A stretch of DNA of 30,863 nucleotides from CAIWXH01 sp964555675 (GTDB lineage: Bacteria; Chloroflexota; Chloroflexia; Chloroflexales; Chloroflexaceae). This document shows, piece by piece, positions 8,382 to 15,932 of this stretch (position 1 is the stretch's first letter; each line of letters begins with the position of its first letter). Both the position numbers and the translations under genes were made by a program. The DNA is taken from NCBI GenBank assembly GCA_964555675.1, contig CAZKTU010000060.1, forward strand, positions 1 to 30,863, written 5' to 3'. Below the pieces are notes generated by a model. It saw only the letters and a list, made by a program, of their open reading frames with translations. It had not been told where the DNA came from and did no database searches.

Positions 8382-9006
8382 CGCTGCGACGCTCGAGCAG
8401 CTGATCTACCAGGTACGTGGTATCCAGGCCGCCCGCGTTGTGACGGGCCAGAGCGGCGTGATCGACGAGGTCCATGTGGTCAGCCTGCCGGGGCGCAGCC
8501 CCAAGCAGATGGTGCGCGACATCGAGTCGATCCTGTATGTGCGCGGTGGGGTGCGGCTCGACCACCGCAAGGTGAGCCTGGTGCAGCTCGACGAGCGCCG
8601 GCGCGCGCCGCAGGGGCCGCGCCTGGTGCTCCAGGCGGTCTGCTACGAGGCCGACGGGCCCTCGGTCGAGGTGACCCTGGGGCTGCACGAGCGCCAGGCG
8701 CGCGGCGTCTGCTCCGACCCCTCGGTGATTGGCGGCGCGCCGCTGGGGGTGACGGCCCAGGCTACCTTGAGCGCCCTTGCGACGCTGGTGGGGGGCGCGC
8801 TCGAGCTACGGCTCGAGCAGATCGCCCTGCACGACTTCGGGGGGCTGCGATCGTGCCTGAGCCAGGTGAGCCTGACGACGGAGAGCGGGGCCGAGACGCT
8901 GCTCGGGATCAGCATGCTGCGCGACGACGTCCCCGCGGCCGCGGCTCGCGCGGTGCTCGACGCGGTCAACCGGCCGCTGTTGCGCCTCCTGGCATACGAC
9001 GAGTGA
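8356..9006 (+). CDS. Conserved protein of unknown function, two alpha/beta domains
   Basis: A soluble protein of 216 residues with no signal peptide or membrane helix. The N-terminal ~75 residues contain VIDEVHVVSLPGRSPKQMV followed by RDIESILYVRGGVRLDHRK, a compact alpha/beta pattern. The C-terminal part (about residues 90-210) has alternating strands and two helices (ATLSALATLV and AARAVLDAVNRPLLRLL). I recall similar uncharacterised proteins in other Chloroflexota but cannot name a Pfam family with confidence. The ATG at 8356 has AAAGG 8 nt upstream; a GTG at 8347 is possible. The start lies inside the DUF5317 gene, so the two are co-translated and may act together. No catalytic motif is visible. 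Confidence 0.7.
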   Translation: MTSASQPPDAATLEQLIYQVRGIQAARVVTGQSGVIDEVHVVSLPGRSPKQMVRDIESILYVRGGVRLDHRKVSLVQLDERRRAPQGPRLVLQAVCYEADGPSVEVTLGLHERQARGVCSDPSVIGGAPLGVTAQATLSALATLVGGALELRLEQIALHDFGGLRSCLSQVSLTTESGAETLLGISMLRDDVPAAAARAVLDAVNRPLLRLLAYDE

Positions 9007-9126
9007 GGGCGAGTGAGGACGAGTCATCAAACTGTCATCTTCGCGGACTGGGCGTCGATGGGCGGATAGCGCATCACAAAGCAAAAAAGCCACCGAATCC
9101 CAACAAGGCTTTGTAGTAAAAAGGGG

Positions 9127-9155
9127 TTGCAAATGAGATGAATTTATGCTAATAA
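9127..9155 (+). promoter_or_regulatory. Sigma70-type promoter with extended -10 before the 33-aa ORF
   Basis: TTGCAA (9127-9132) and TAATAA (9150-9155) are 17 nt apart, and TGC directly before the -10 makes it an extended -10. It lies in an AT-rich patch. Transcription would start near 9162 and give a ~120-nt leader before the ATG at 9284. Confidence 0.65.
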
Positions 9156-9203
9156 TAGACGTGAGCCGCAAGGTGAATATTCGGTTAACGACAGGACGGA
9201 CCA

Positions 9204-9282
9204 GGGCCGGCGGCCCGAAGCGGAGCGAAGGGGACCCTTGTTGTGTACCTGATGAATCACGCAGCGAAGAAAGGGGTCTCCC
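9204..9282 (+). promoter_or_regulatory. Foldable 5' leader that can cover the ribosome site of the 33-aa ORF
   Basis: Two structures are visible. GGGCC-GGC-GGCCC (9204-9216) is a tight hairpin. GGGGACCCTT (9230-9239) can pair with AAGGGGTCTCCC (9271-9282), giving 10 bp with two single-base bulges. The second helix buries the Shine-Dalgarno AAGGGG. This suggests translational control, by a ligand, a protein or temperature, but I recognise no known riboswitch class. Confidence 0.4.
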
Positions 9283-9283
9283 G

Positions 9284-9385
9284 ATGAAGTGGCGCGCAAT
9301 CAACGTCTACCTCAAGGTCGTGACGATGCTCAGCACGGTGACGGCGCTTCTGCTGGCGGCCGGCGCAGAGTACAAGTGGCGGTAG
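9284..9385 (+). CDS. 33-residue membrane peptide, function unknown
   Basis: A short ORF encodes MKWRAINVYLKVVTMLSTVT and then ALLLAAGAEYKWR. It has a basic N-terminus, one hydrophobic helix (~12-27) and a charged end, typical of a single-pass inner-membrane microprotein. Supporting evidence: GAAAGGGG is 7 nt upstream of the ATG, a good extended -10 promoter lies further upstream, and a 13-bp hairpin follows the stop. The gene therefore appears to be a free-standing transcription unit. I do not recognise a family. A longer in-frame start at 9146 coincides with the -10 box and can be discounted. It could also be a leader peptide, but the terminator 28 nt after it argues for an independent gene. 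Confidence 0.55.
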   Translation: MKWRAINVYLKVVTMLSTVTALLLAAGAEYKWR

Positions 9386-9413
9386 GATAGCGCAGCCCTG
9401 GCGGCTCGCTCTG

Positions 9414-9445
9414 GGGCAGAGGGGACATGGTCCTCTCTGCCCTTT
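9414..9445 (+). terminator. Intrinsic-like terminator after the 33-aa ORF
   Basis: GGGCAGAGGGGAC (9414-9426) pairs with GTCCTCTCTGCCC (9430-9442) as a 13-bp stem with one G-U pair and a 3-nt loop, followed by only TTT. It separates the small gene from the next promoter. Confidence 0.6.
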
Positions 9446-9459
9446 GGTTGCGTACAGGA

Positions 9460-9479
9460 TAGTATAGAAGGCTATACTA
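9460..9479. promoter_or_regulatory. Perfect palindromic operator overlapping the -10 box of the second kinase
   Basis: TAGTATAGAAGGCTATACTA is an 8+8-bp perfect inverted repeat with a 4-nt centre. Its right arm contains TATACT (9473-9478), a near-consensus -10 box; TTGCGT at 9448 is a possible -35 with a long (19-nt) spacer. A dimeric repressor bound here would block the promoter of the kinase gene that starts at 9593. Confidence 0.55.
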
Positions 9480-9592
9480 GATGGTGATTACCCAAGACAG
9501 CAGCTTGTCGCCCTATTTCGTACGTCAGCGCTGAGATAACCGTGCACGTCAGCGCCGAGCAAGACTGCCAGCAGACGGCCAAGAGGGCTGAT

Positions 9593-11539
9593 ATGGATGC
9601 TCTTCCCCGGCCCGCTCGCTGGTACCTCTACAGTATCTGGCTCCTGGCAGCCCTGGTGCTCTTCGAGATGCTCCAGCGAGCGCCGGCCCCGACACCGGCC
9701 ATGCTGATCGTGCTGCTGGCCGGCACGATCGCCTTCGTGCTGGCCGACATATTCGCCGTCAACTTCGACATCGACGACAACCACGGCGTGCTGATGACGG
9801 TGGTCGATACGGTGACGATCTTCCTCATCGGCACGGTCGGCCTGGCCGGCCTGGCGGTCACCTTCGGCGGCAGCATCATCAGCGATATTCTCGCGCGTCG
9901 CCCGTGGTACAAAGGGCTGTTCAACGCCGCCCAGCGCAGCCTGACCTACGTCGTGGTGACGCTGCTCTACCTGGCCATCTGCGGCGCGGAGGTCAGCCCC
10001 TACGATGGCTGGCGCGGGCTGGCGGCCCTGGTGGTGATGTGTACGGTCTACTTTGTGATGAACGCCTTGCTCGTCGCCGGGGTCGTCGCCCTGGCCAGCG
10101 GCCAGCCGCTGCTCAAGATCTGCACCGAGAGCCTGCTCCAGGTCCACTGGATCCAGTTTATCACCCTGCCCCTGGGGGCCGTGCTGGCGATCATCTGGCA
10201 CTTCAACCCCTGGATGCTGCTCCCCGCCCTGATCCCCGCCGTCATGGCCTACCGCTCGTTCAAGGCCATGTCCTCGCTGCAGATCGAGAGCCGGCGCAGC
10301 CAGGCCCTCGCCGTGCAGGCCCAGCGCCTGGCCGACAAGCTCGAGCGCCTGCAGGATACGACCACGGCCATGCTCGCCTCGGACGAGCCCCAGCCCCTGC
10401 TCGAGGAGGTCAGCCACCGCCTGGCCACGCTCCTGGGGGCCCGCGCGGCCTGGGTTATCCTGGCCGAGGCCCAGCCGCGCCTCGCGGCCGCGCGGGGCCT
10501 CTCCGCGCGCGAGGGCGTCAACCTTGCCGCCAGCATGGCCGAGCTGCGCCTCCACACCTTGAGCGAGGCGCCGAGCGCGGCCTTCCTTGGCCCAGACTCG
10601 CCCTGGCCTGTGGTGCTGCACATCCCGATGCTGAGCGGCGGCCGCCTGATCGGGGGCTTTTGCCTGGCCCTGGAGGAGTCGCCCCCCCTGGCCGACGACG
10701 ACCGGCGCGTCCTGCTCGCCTTCGCCGCCCAGGCGGCCCTGGCCGTCGAGCGCACCCAGCTCTTCGATCAGCTGCGCACCAAGCAGGAGGAGCTGCTGCG
10801 CACCTCGAAGCTGGCCGCCCTGGGCACCTTTGCCGCCGGCATCGCCCACGAGTTCAACAACCTGCTCACCGCCATCTCGGGCTTCGCCCAGCTGGGCCTG
10901 GGCAGCGACGACGTGGGCGAGAAGAACGAGGCCCTCGAGGTGGCCCTGCGCACCAGCAGGCGCGGCGAGAGCATCACCGCGGGCCTGCTGACCTTCGCCA
11001 GGCGCCGCGACGCCCGCCGCGAGCTGTGCCAGATCCGCGAGGTGCTGGACGAGACCCTGAGCCTGGTCGAGCGCCAGCTGGTCAAGGCGAATGTGACCAT
11101 CAGGCGCGAGTATGAGCCGGTGCCGCGAACCTACTGCGACCCTGGGCAGATCGCTCAGGTGGTGATGAACCTGATCACCAACGCCCGCGACGCCATGGCC
11201 GACCGGCAGAGCGGCGTGCTCACCCTCGGCCTGCGCCAGCGCGGTGGGCAGATCGAGCTGCGGGTGAGCGACAGCGGGGTGGGCATCTCGGACGAGCTGC
11301 TCGGCCAGATCTTTTCGCCGTTCATGACCACCAAGGGCCCCTTTGGCTCGGGCGGGACCACGGGCACGGGCCTGGGGCTGGCGATCAGCCACGGGATCAT
11401 CGAACGTCACGACGGCACGATCGAGGTGCAGAGCGAGCTCGGCCGGGGTACGACCTTCGTCGTGCGCCTGCCGGTGATCAGCGCCAGCGAGGAGGCCGCG
11501 CGCAAGGCCAGCGAGAACGAGCGCGAGGTCAGCGCCTAG
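9593..11539 (+). CDS. Multi-pass membrane sensor histidine kinase (GAF, NtrB-type HisKA, HATPase)
   Basis: A 648-residue sensor kinase. The first ~220 residues are hydrophobic with six or seven helices (first one LYSIWLLAALVLFEML), forming an integral-membrane sensor of a type I cannot name. A coiled stretch (QALAVQAQRLADKLERLQ) leads into a GAF domain (~245-395). The HisKA region is of the NtrB type: KLAALGTFAAGIAHEFNNLL, with phospho-His about residue 419. HATPase motifs: MNLITNARDAM (~524-534), DSGVGIS (~560), FSPFMTTK and TGTGLGLAIS. ATG 9593 is preferred because AAGAGGG precedes it by 5 nt; a GTG at 9542 would add 17 polar residues. No response regulator lies beside it. Its promoter carries a palindrome, so expression is probably repressor-controlled. 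Confidence 0.9.
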   Translation: MDALPRPARWYLYSIWLLAALVLFEMLQRAPAPTPAMLIVLLAGTIAFVLADIFAVNFDIDDNHGVLMTVVDTVTIFLIGTVGLAGLAVTFGGSIISDILARRPWYKGLFNAAQRSLTYVVVTLLYLAICGAEVSPYDGWRGLAALVVMCTVYFVMNALLVAGVVALASGQPLLKICTESLLQVHWIQFITLPLGAVLAIIWHFNPWMLLPALIPAVMAYRSFKAMSSLQIESRRSQALAVQAQRLADKLERLQDTTTAMLASDEPQPLLEEVSHRLATLLGARAAWVILAEAQPRLAAARGLSAREGVNLAASMAELRLHTLSEAPSAAFLGPDSPWPVVLHIPMLSGGRLIGGFCLALEESPPLADDDRRVLLAFAAQAALAVERTQLFDQLRTKQEELLRTSKLAALGTFAAGIAHEFNNLLTAISGFAQLGLGSDDVGEKNEALEVALRTSRRGESITAGLLTFARRRDARRELCQIREVLDETLSLVERQLVKANVTIRREYEPVPRTYCDPGQIAQVVMNLITNARDAMADRQSGVLTLGLRQRGGQIELRVSDSGVGISDELLGQIFSPFMTTKGPFGSGGTTGTGLGLAISHGIIERHDGTIEVQSELGRGTTFVVRLPVISASEEAARKASENEREVSA

Positions 11540-11540
11540 G

Positions 11541-11569
11541 TTGCCGCCCCCGCCCGCTTCAGCTATACT
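11541..11569 (+). promoter_or_regulatory. Promoter of the nSTAND-WD40 gene
   Basis: TTGCCG (11541-11546) and TATACT (11564-11569) are separated by 17 nt, just after the kinase stop codon. Predicted start near 11576, giving a ~48-nt leader to the GTG at 11624. Confidence 0.65.
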
Positions 11570-11623
11570 CAGCATATCCTAGAGCCGTCCGCCCCGTCGC
11601 GCACCCTGGCTCGGAGAAGCTGC

Positions 11624-14600
11624 GTGAGCCTCACCACCCCCGACCTTTCCAGCCCCTATGTGGGTCCGCGCTCATTTGGCGCCGGCGAACGGCTCTATGG
11701 CCGCGACCGCGAGGCCCAGGAGCTGTGCGATCTGCTGATCAGCGAGCGGATCGTGCTGCTGCACTCGCCCTCGGGCGCCGGCAAGACCTCCCTCGTGCAG
11801 GCCCGCCTCATCCCCATGCTCGCGGAGCGCGAGTTCACCGTGCTGCCGGTCATGCGGGTCAGCCAGGAGCCGCCGGCCGCCCTGGCGGCGGGGGCGAACC
11901 GCTACCTGCTGAGCCTGCTGCTCTCGCTGCAGCGCGACCTGCCGGCCGCTCAGCAGCGCCCGGTGGAGGAGCTGGCGGGCGTGAGTCTGGGCGAGATGCT
12001 GGCCGCGATGCCGGGCCAGCGCGACGGCCAGGTGCTGATCTTCGACCAGTTCGAAGAGATCCTGACGATTGACCCGACCAACGCCGCGGCGAAGCGGGCC
12101 TTCTTCGCCCAGGTGGGCGCGGCCCTGCGCGACCGCAGCCGCTGGGCGCTCTTCTCGATGCGCGAGGAGTATATCGCCGCCCTCGAGCCCTACCTGCGCC
12201 CCGTGCCCACGCGCCTCGCCTGCACCTTCAGGCTCGACCTGCTCGAGAGCGAGGCGGCCGCGATGGCCATCGCCAGGCCCGCCCAGGAGCGCGGGGTGGC
12301 CTTCGAGCCGGGGACGATTGCGGGGCTGGTCAATGATCTGCGCCTGGTGCGCGTGCAGCACGCCGACGGCCGGGTCGAGAATGTGCCGGGCCAGTATGTC
12401 GAGCCCGTGCAGCTGCAGGTGGTCTGCCAGCGCCTCTGGAAGACCTGGGCCCGTCGTTTCGTCGAGGGCCCGCCCGAGGCCGAGCCGAGCATCGGCGCGG
12501 CCGATATCGCCGCCATGGGCGATGTGAGCACGGCCCTCGAGGCCTACTATGACGAGAGCGTGGCCGAGGTCTGCGTGGCGACCGGCACGCCGGAGCGGGC
12601 CGTGCGCGACTGGTTCGACAGCCAGTTGATTATTGGCCGTGGCCTGCGCAATCAGCTGCTCAAGGACCAGGACAGCACGGGGGGCCTGGCCAATACGACC
12701 ATCAGCAAACTGATCGACACCTACCTGGTGCGGGCCGAGGAGCGCCGCAGTCTCACCTGGTACGAGCTATCCCATGACCGGCTGGTCGAGCCGGTACGCG
12801 ACAGCAACCTGGCCTGGCGCGACCGCAACCTGCAGCAGTTTCAGCGCCAGGCGGCCCTCTGGGAGAGCCAGAAGAACCCCGAGGCGCTCTTGCTGCGCGG
12901 CAAGGCCCTCGAGGCCGCCGAGGAGTTCGCGCGCCTGAACCCGAGCGAGGTCGGCCCCCTCGAGCAGACCTATCTTGATCAGTGTCGGGCCCTGCGCGGG
13001 CGCGAGCGGCAGGCGCGGGCCTTGCGCCTGACGATCTGGGGCCTCGCGGCCCTGGCCTTTGTCGTAGCGATTATCGCCGTCAATCAGGCCTTTGTGGCCA
13101 ACACGCAGCGCCAGGCGGCCGAGCTGGCCCGGGACGAGTCGAGGGCGCGCCAGGCGGCCTTGCTCTCGACGCAGCTCGGCGCGAGCAGGCCGCAGCAGGC
13201 CCTCTTGCTGGCGGTCGAGGCCCTCGGCGAAGAGGGGCGCCAGCCGCTGCCCGAGGCGCTGAGCGCGCTGTACAGGGCCCTCGCCGCCACGGGCGGCGCG
13301 CCCCTGAGCGGCCCCACGGCGTCGCTCGATGTCGGCGCCTTCAGCCCCGATGGGGCCCTGGTGGCCGCGGCGGGCGAGGATGGCGCGGCGTACCTCTGGC
13401 GCACAGCAGAGCCGGGGGCGCCGCCGGTGGTCTTGCGCGGCCACATTGGCGAGATCGATACCCTGGCCTTCAGCCCCGACGGGCGGCTGCTCGCCACGGG
13501 CTCGAGCGACGATACAGTCCGGGTCTGGACGCTGGCGAGCCCTGAGGCGCCCCCCGCCGTGCTGACTCACGGGGCCTCGGTCGGCGCCCTGGCCTTCAGC
13601 CCCGACGGGCGGCTGCTCGCCACGGGCGCGGGCGACGGGGTCATCCAGCTCTGGCAGACGGCCGATCTCGCCGCGGCGCCGACCCCGCTGCTCGGGCATG
13701 GCGAGGGGATCAGCGGCCTGGCCTTCAGCCCCGACGGCGCAAGCCTGGTCTCGAGCAGTGAAGACTTCAGCGCGCGGGTCTGGGCGGTCGCCCGTCCGGC
13801 GGATCAGCCGCGCGTGCTCGCGGGCCACGAGGACGAGATCGTGGTGATGGCCCTCAGCCCCGACGGCAGGACCGTGGCCACCGGCTCGCGCGACGCCACG
13901 GTGCGGGTCTGGGACCTGACAAGTGATGCGTCCACGGTGCTGGAGGGCCCCGGGGGCGAGGTTGCGCGGCTGGCCTTCAGCCCCGACGGCGGCAGCCTGG
14001 CCGTGGGCGGCGACGCGCCCGAGGCGCAGGTCTGGACGCTGGCCGCACTCGAGCAGGAGCCTGTGCTGCTGGCGGGCCACGGGAGCGCCGTCTCGGCGCT
14101 GGCCTACACACCCGACGGCAAGACCCTGATCAGCGGCGATGTGGCGGGCGCTCTGCGCTTCTGGACGACGGCGGCCCTCGCGGCGCCGCCGCTGGTCCTG
14201 TTCGGGCACGATGCGAGCGTCGCCGCCCTGGCGATCAGCCCGGACGGCCGCCAGGCGCTGACGGGCTCGTTCGACGCTACGGCGCGGCTGTGGAGCATGG
14301 ATGCGCTGAGCCCGATCGCCCCGTTGCGGGGGCCGACGGCGCCGCTGCGCAGTGTGGGCTTCGCGCAGGCGGGGCAGTCGGTCTTCGCCGGCGATAGCGG
14401 GGGCGCGGGCACGCGCTGGGCGGTTGGCGTCCCGGGTGCGGCCGAGCCGTTGCACGGGCCGGCGGGCCAGGTGGCGGCCATCGTGTATAGCGCAGAAGCG
14501 CGCCATTTGCTGACACTAGACTTCGACAATCGTCTGCGCTTCGCGGCCCTCGACCCGCCGGTCGCGGCGCTCGAGCTCTACGCCGGCCCTGAGCGTGTGG

Positions 14601-15742
14601 CCAGCGCGGCGATCAGCCAGGACGGGACGCGGGTCGCCGCGGCCCTCGAGCTGGCGAGCGGCAGCTCCGTGCAGATCTGGGAGACGGCGCGGCCCGCCGA
14701 GCCCGGCACCCTGACCAGCGGGAGCGTCGGGGTCGCGGCCGTGGCCTTCAGCGGCGACGGCTCGCGCCTGGCGACGGGCGACCTCGACGGACTTGTGCAG
14801 ATATGGGCCCTCCCCGGCGGCGAGCTGACGAGGTCACTGCGCGGCCATGGTACTTTCATCCAGTCACTGGCCTTCAGCCCCGACGGCGCGCTGCTGGCGA
14901 GCAGCGACACCGACGGCCTGGTCTATGTGTGGGATACCGCGACCGGCGGAGTGCGCGCCGCCCTGAACGCGGGGCCGCAGACGCTGCTCAACGCCCTCGC
15001 GATTGCGCCGGACAAGGGTCGCTTGGCGGCAGCGGGCCAGGATGGCCTGGCTCGGGTCTGGGACCTCGAGCGGCCCAATCTCGCGCCGATCAGCCTCGCC
15101 GGCCACAGCGACAGCCTGCAGGCTCTGGCCTATAGCCCCGACGGCGCCGCGCTCGTGACCGCCGGGGCCGACGCCCTGGCCCGGCACTGGCCAACCAGGC
15201 TCGGCGACCTGCGGGCGGCCGCCTGCGCCACGGCCCAGCGCAACCTGAGCTACGAGGAGTGGCGGAGCGCCTTCGGGGGTGAGCCCTACAGGAAGACCTG
15301 CCCGAACCTGCCGGTGGCGCCGCAGCTGATCGACGGGGCGATTGCGCTGGCCAGCCAGAGCCAGATTGCCGAGGCGCTGGGGCTGGCGCAGCAGCTGAGC
15401 GAGGCCGGCTACGCCGACGAGGTGCCCGCCCGCGCGTGGGGGGCGCTCTGTCGCGCGGGGGGCTTGGCCGGCAGCGGCGCACAGGTGCTGGCGGCCTGCG
15501 ACCAGGCGATCGCGCTCGACCCCGACGACGGGCAGCTCTACGACTGGCGGGCCCTGGCCCGGGCCGCCGCGGGCGACCTGGAGGGGGCCCGCGCCGACCT
15601 CGAGCGCTATCTGGCCTGGGGGCGGGCGCTGCAGGTCGACCCCGAGGCCCTTGCCGCTCGCGAGGGCTGGGCCGCGGACCTTGCGGCGGGGGCGAACCCC
15701 TACGACGAGGCCGCCCTGCAGATCATCAGGCGCGAGCGGTAG
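11624..15742 (+). CDS. nSTAND1-type ATPase with transmembrane helix and two WD40 propellers
   Basis: A 1372-residue STAND-class protein: NTP-driven switches that oligomerise when the repeat domain binds a ligand. The N-terminal nSTAND1 domain begins with the typical SPYVGPRSF and YGRDRE; Walker A is SPSGAGKTSL (~48-57), Walker B is VLIFDQFEEIL with Asp141, and a SHDRLVEPV winged-helix segment ends the module near 400. A hydrophobic helix at ~469-491 follows. Residues ~565-1190 hold about 15 WD40 motifs (mostly AFSPDG then VW), enough for two seven-bladed propellers. The last ~180 residues have a TPR-like helix pair (ACDQAIALDPDDGQLYDW). The N-terminus carries the ATPase, not an obvious effector. 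The GTG start has CGGAGAAG upstream. The family is linked to signalling and biological conflict; the role here is unknown. Confidence 0.9.
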   Translation: MSLTTPDLSSPYVGPRSFGAGERLYGRDREAQELCDLLISERIVLLHSPSGAGKTSLVQARLIPMLAEREFTVLPVMRVSQEPPAALAAGANRYLLSLLLSLQRDLPAAQQRPVEELAGVSLGEMLAAMPGQRDGQVLIFDQFEEILTIDPTNAAAKRAFFAQVGAALRDRSRWALFSMREEYIAALEPYLRPVPTRLACTFRLDLLESEAAAMAIARPAQERGVAFEPGTIAGLVNDLRLVRVQHADGRVENVPGQYVEPVQLQVVCQRLWKTWARRFVEGPPEAEPSIGAADIAAMGDVSTALEAYYDESVAEVCVATGTPERAVRDWFDSQLIIGRGLRNQLLKDQDSTGGLANTTISKLIDTYLVRAEERRSLTWYELSHDRLVEPVRDSNLAWRDRNLQQFQRQAALWESQKNPEALLLRGKALEAAEEFARLNPSEVGPLEQTYLDQCRALRGRERQARALRLTIWGLAALAFVVAIIAVNQAFVANTQRQAAELARDESRARQAALLSTQLGASRPQQALLLAVEALGEEGRQPLPEALSALYRALAATGGAPLSGPTASLDVGAFSPDGALVAAAGEDGAAYLWRTAEPGAPPVVLRGHIGEIDTLAFSPDGRLLATGSSDDTVRVWTLASPEAPPAVLTHGASVGALAFSPDGRLLATGAGDGVIQLWQTADLAAAPTPLLGHGEGISGLAFSPDGASLVSSSEDFSARVWAVARPADQPRVLAGHEDEIVVMALSPDGRTVATGSRDATVRVWDLTSDASTVLEGPGGEVARLAFSPDGGSLAVGGDAPEAQVWTLAALEQEPVLLAGHGSAVSALAYTPDGKTLISGDVAGALRFWTTAALAAPPLVLFGHDASVAALAISPDGRQALTGSFDATARLWSMDALSPIAPLRGPTAPLRSVGFAQAGQSVFAGDSGGAGTRWAVGVPGAAEPLHGPAGQVAAIVYSAEARHLLTLDFDNRLRFAALDPPVAALELYAGPERVASAAISQDGTRVAAALELASGSSVQIWETARPAEPGTLTSGSVGVAAVAFSGDGSRLATGDLDGLVQIWALPGGELTRSLRGHGTFIQSLAFSPDGALLASSDTDGLVYVWDTATGGVRAALNAGPQTLLNALAIAPDKGRLAAAGQDGLARVWDLERPNLAPISLAGHSDSLQALAYSPDGAALVTAGADALARHWPTRLGDLRAAACATAQRNLSYEEWRSAFGGEPYRKTCPNLPVAPQLIDGAIALASQSQIAEALGLAQQLSEAGYADEVPARAWGALCRAGGLAGSGAQVLAACDQAIALDPDDGQLYDWRALARAAAGDLEGARADLERYLAWGRALQVDPEALAAREGWAADLAAGANPYDEAALQIIRRER

Positions 15743-15754
15743 TGAGCCGCGCCA

Positions 15755-15838
15755 GGGCCGTAAACGGCCCGGCAAGGGGGTGCGAAAGCCACCTGCGCGG
15801 CCTGGCTAGCCCGCCGGTTTACCGGCCGGGCCTGGGGG
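15755..15838. terminator. Two GC-rich hairpins after the nSTAND-WD40 gene
   Basis: First hairpin: GGGCCG-TAAA-CGGCCC (15755-15770). Second, around 15811-15833: GCCCGCCGG-TTTA-CCGGCCGGGC with one bulge. The loops TAAA and TTTA are complementary, so the two could also kiss, or represent inverted copies of one element. No T-run. They fill most of the 150-nt gap before the next gene. Confidence 0.45.
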
Positions 15839-15881
15839 CAAGGCAATGTCGACCCACTAGCGCGCAGGGCCTGACTGGTGG

Positions 15882-15892
15882 TATGCTAATAG
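15882..15892 (+). promoter_or_regulatory. Extended -10 promoter for the secreted beta-sandwich protein
   Basis: TATGCTAATAG is an extended -10 (TGC then TAATAG) about 40 nt before the chosen ATG. The same word, TATGCTAATA, occurs in the promoter at 9146-9155. No clear -35 is seen. Confidence 0.45.
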
Positions 15893-15932
15893 ACCTTTGG
15901 AAAAAAGAAGCTTACAGTGGGTTGGACAGCGT

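Noticed and set aside
9249..9282. CTGATGA followed by GAAGAAA, recalling a hammerhead ribozyme core
   Set aside because: The stem II between CTGATGA and GAAA cannot be formed from the intervening bases, and the required cleavage-site strand is missing.
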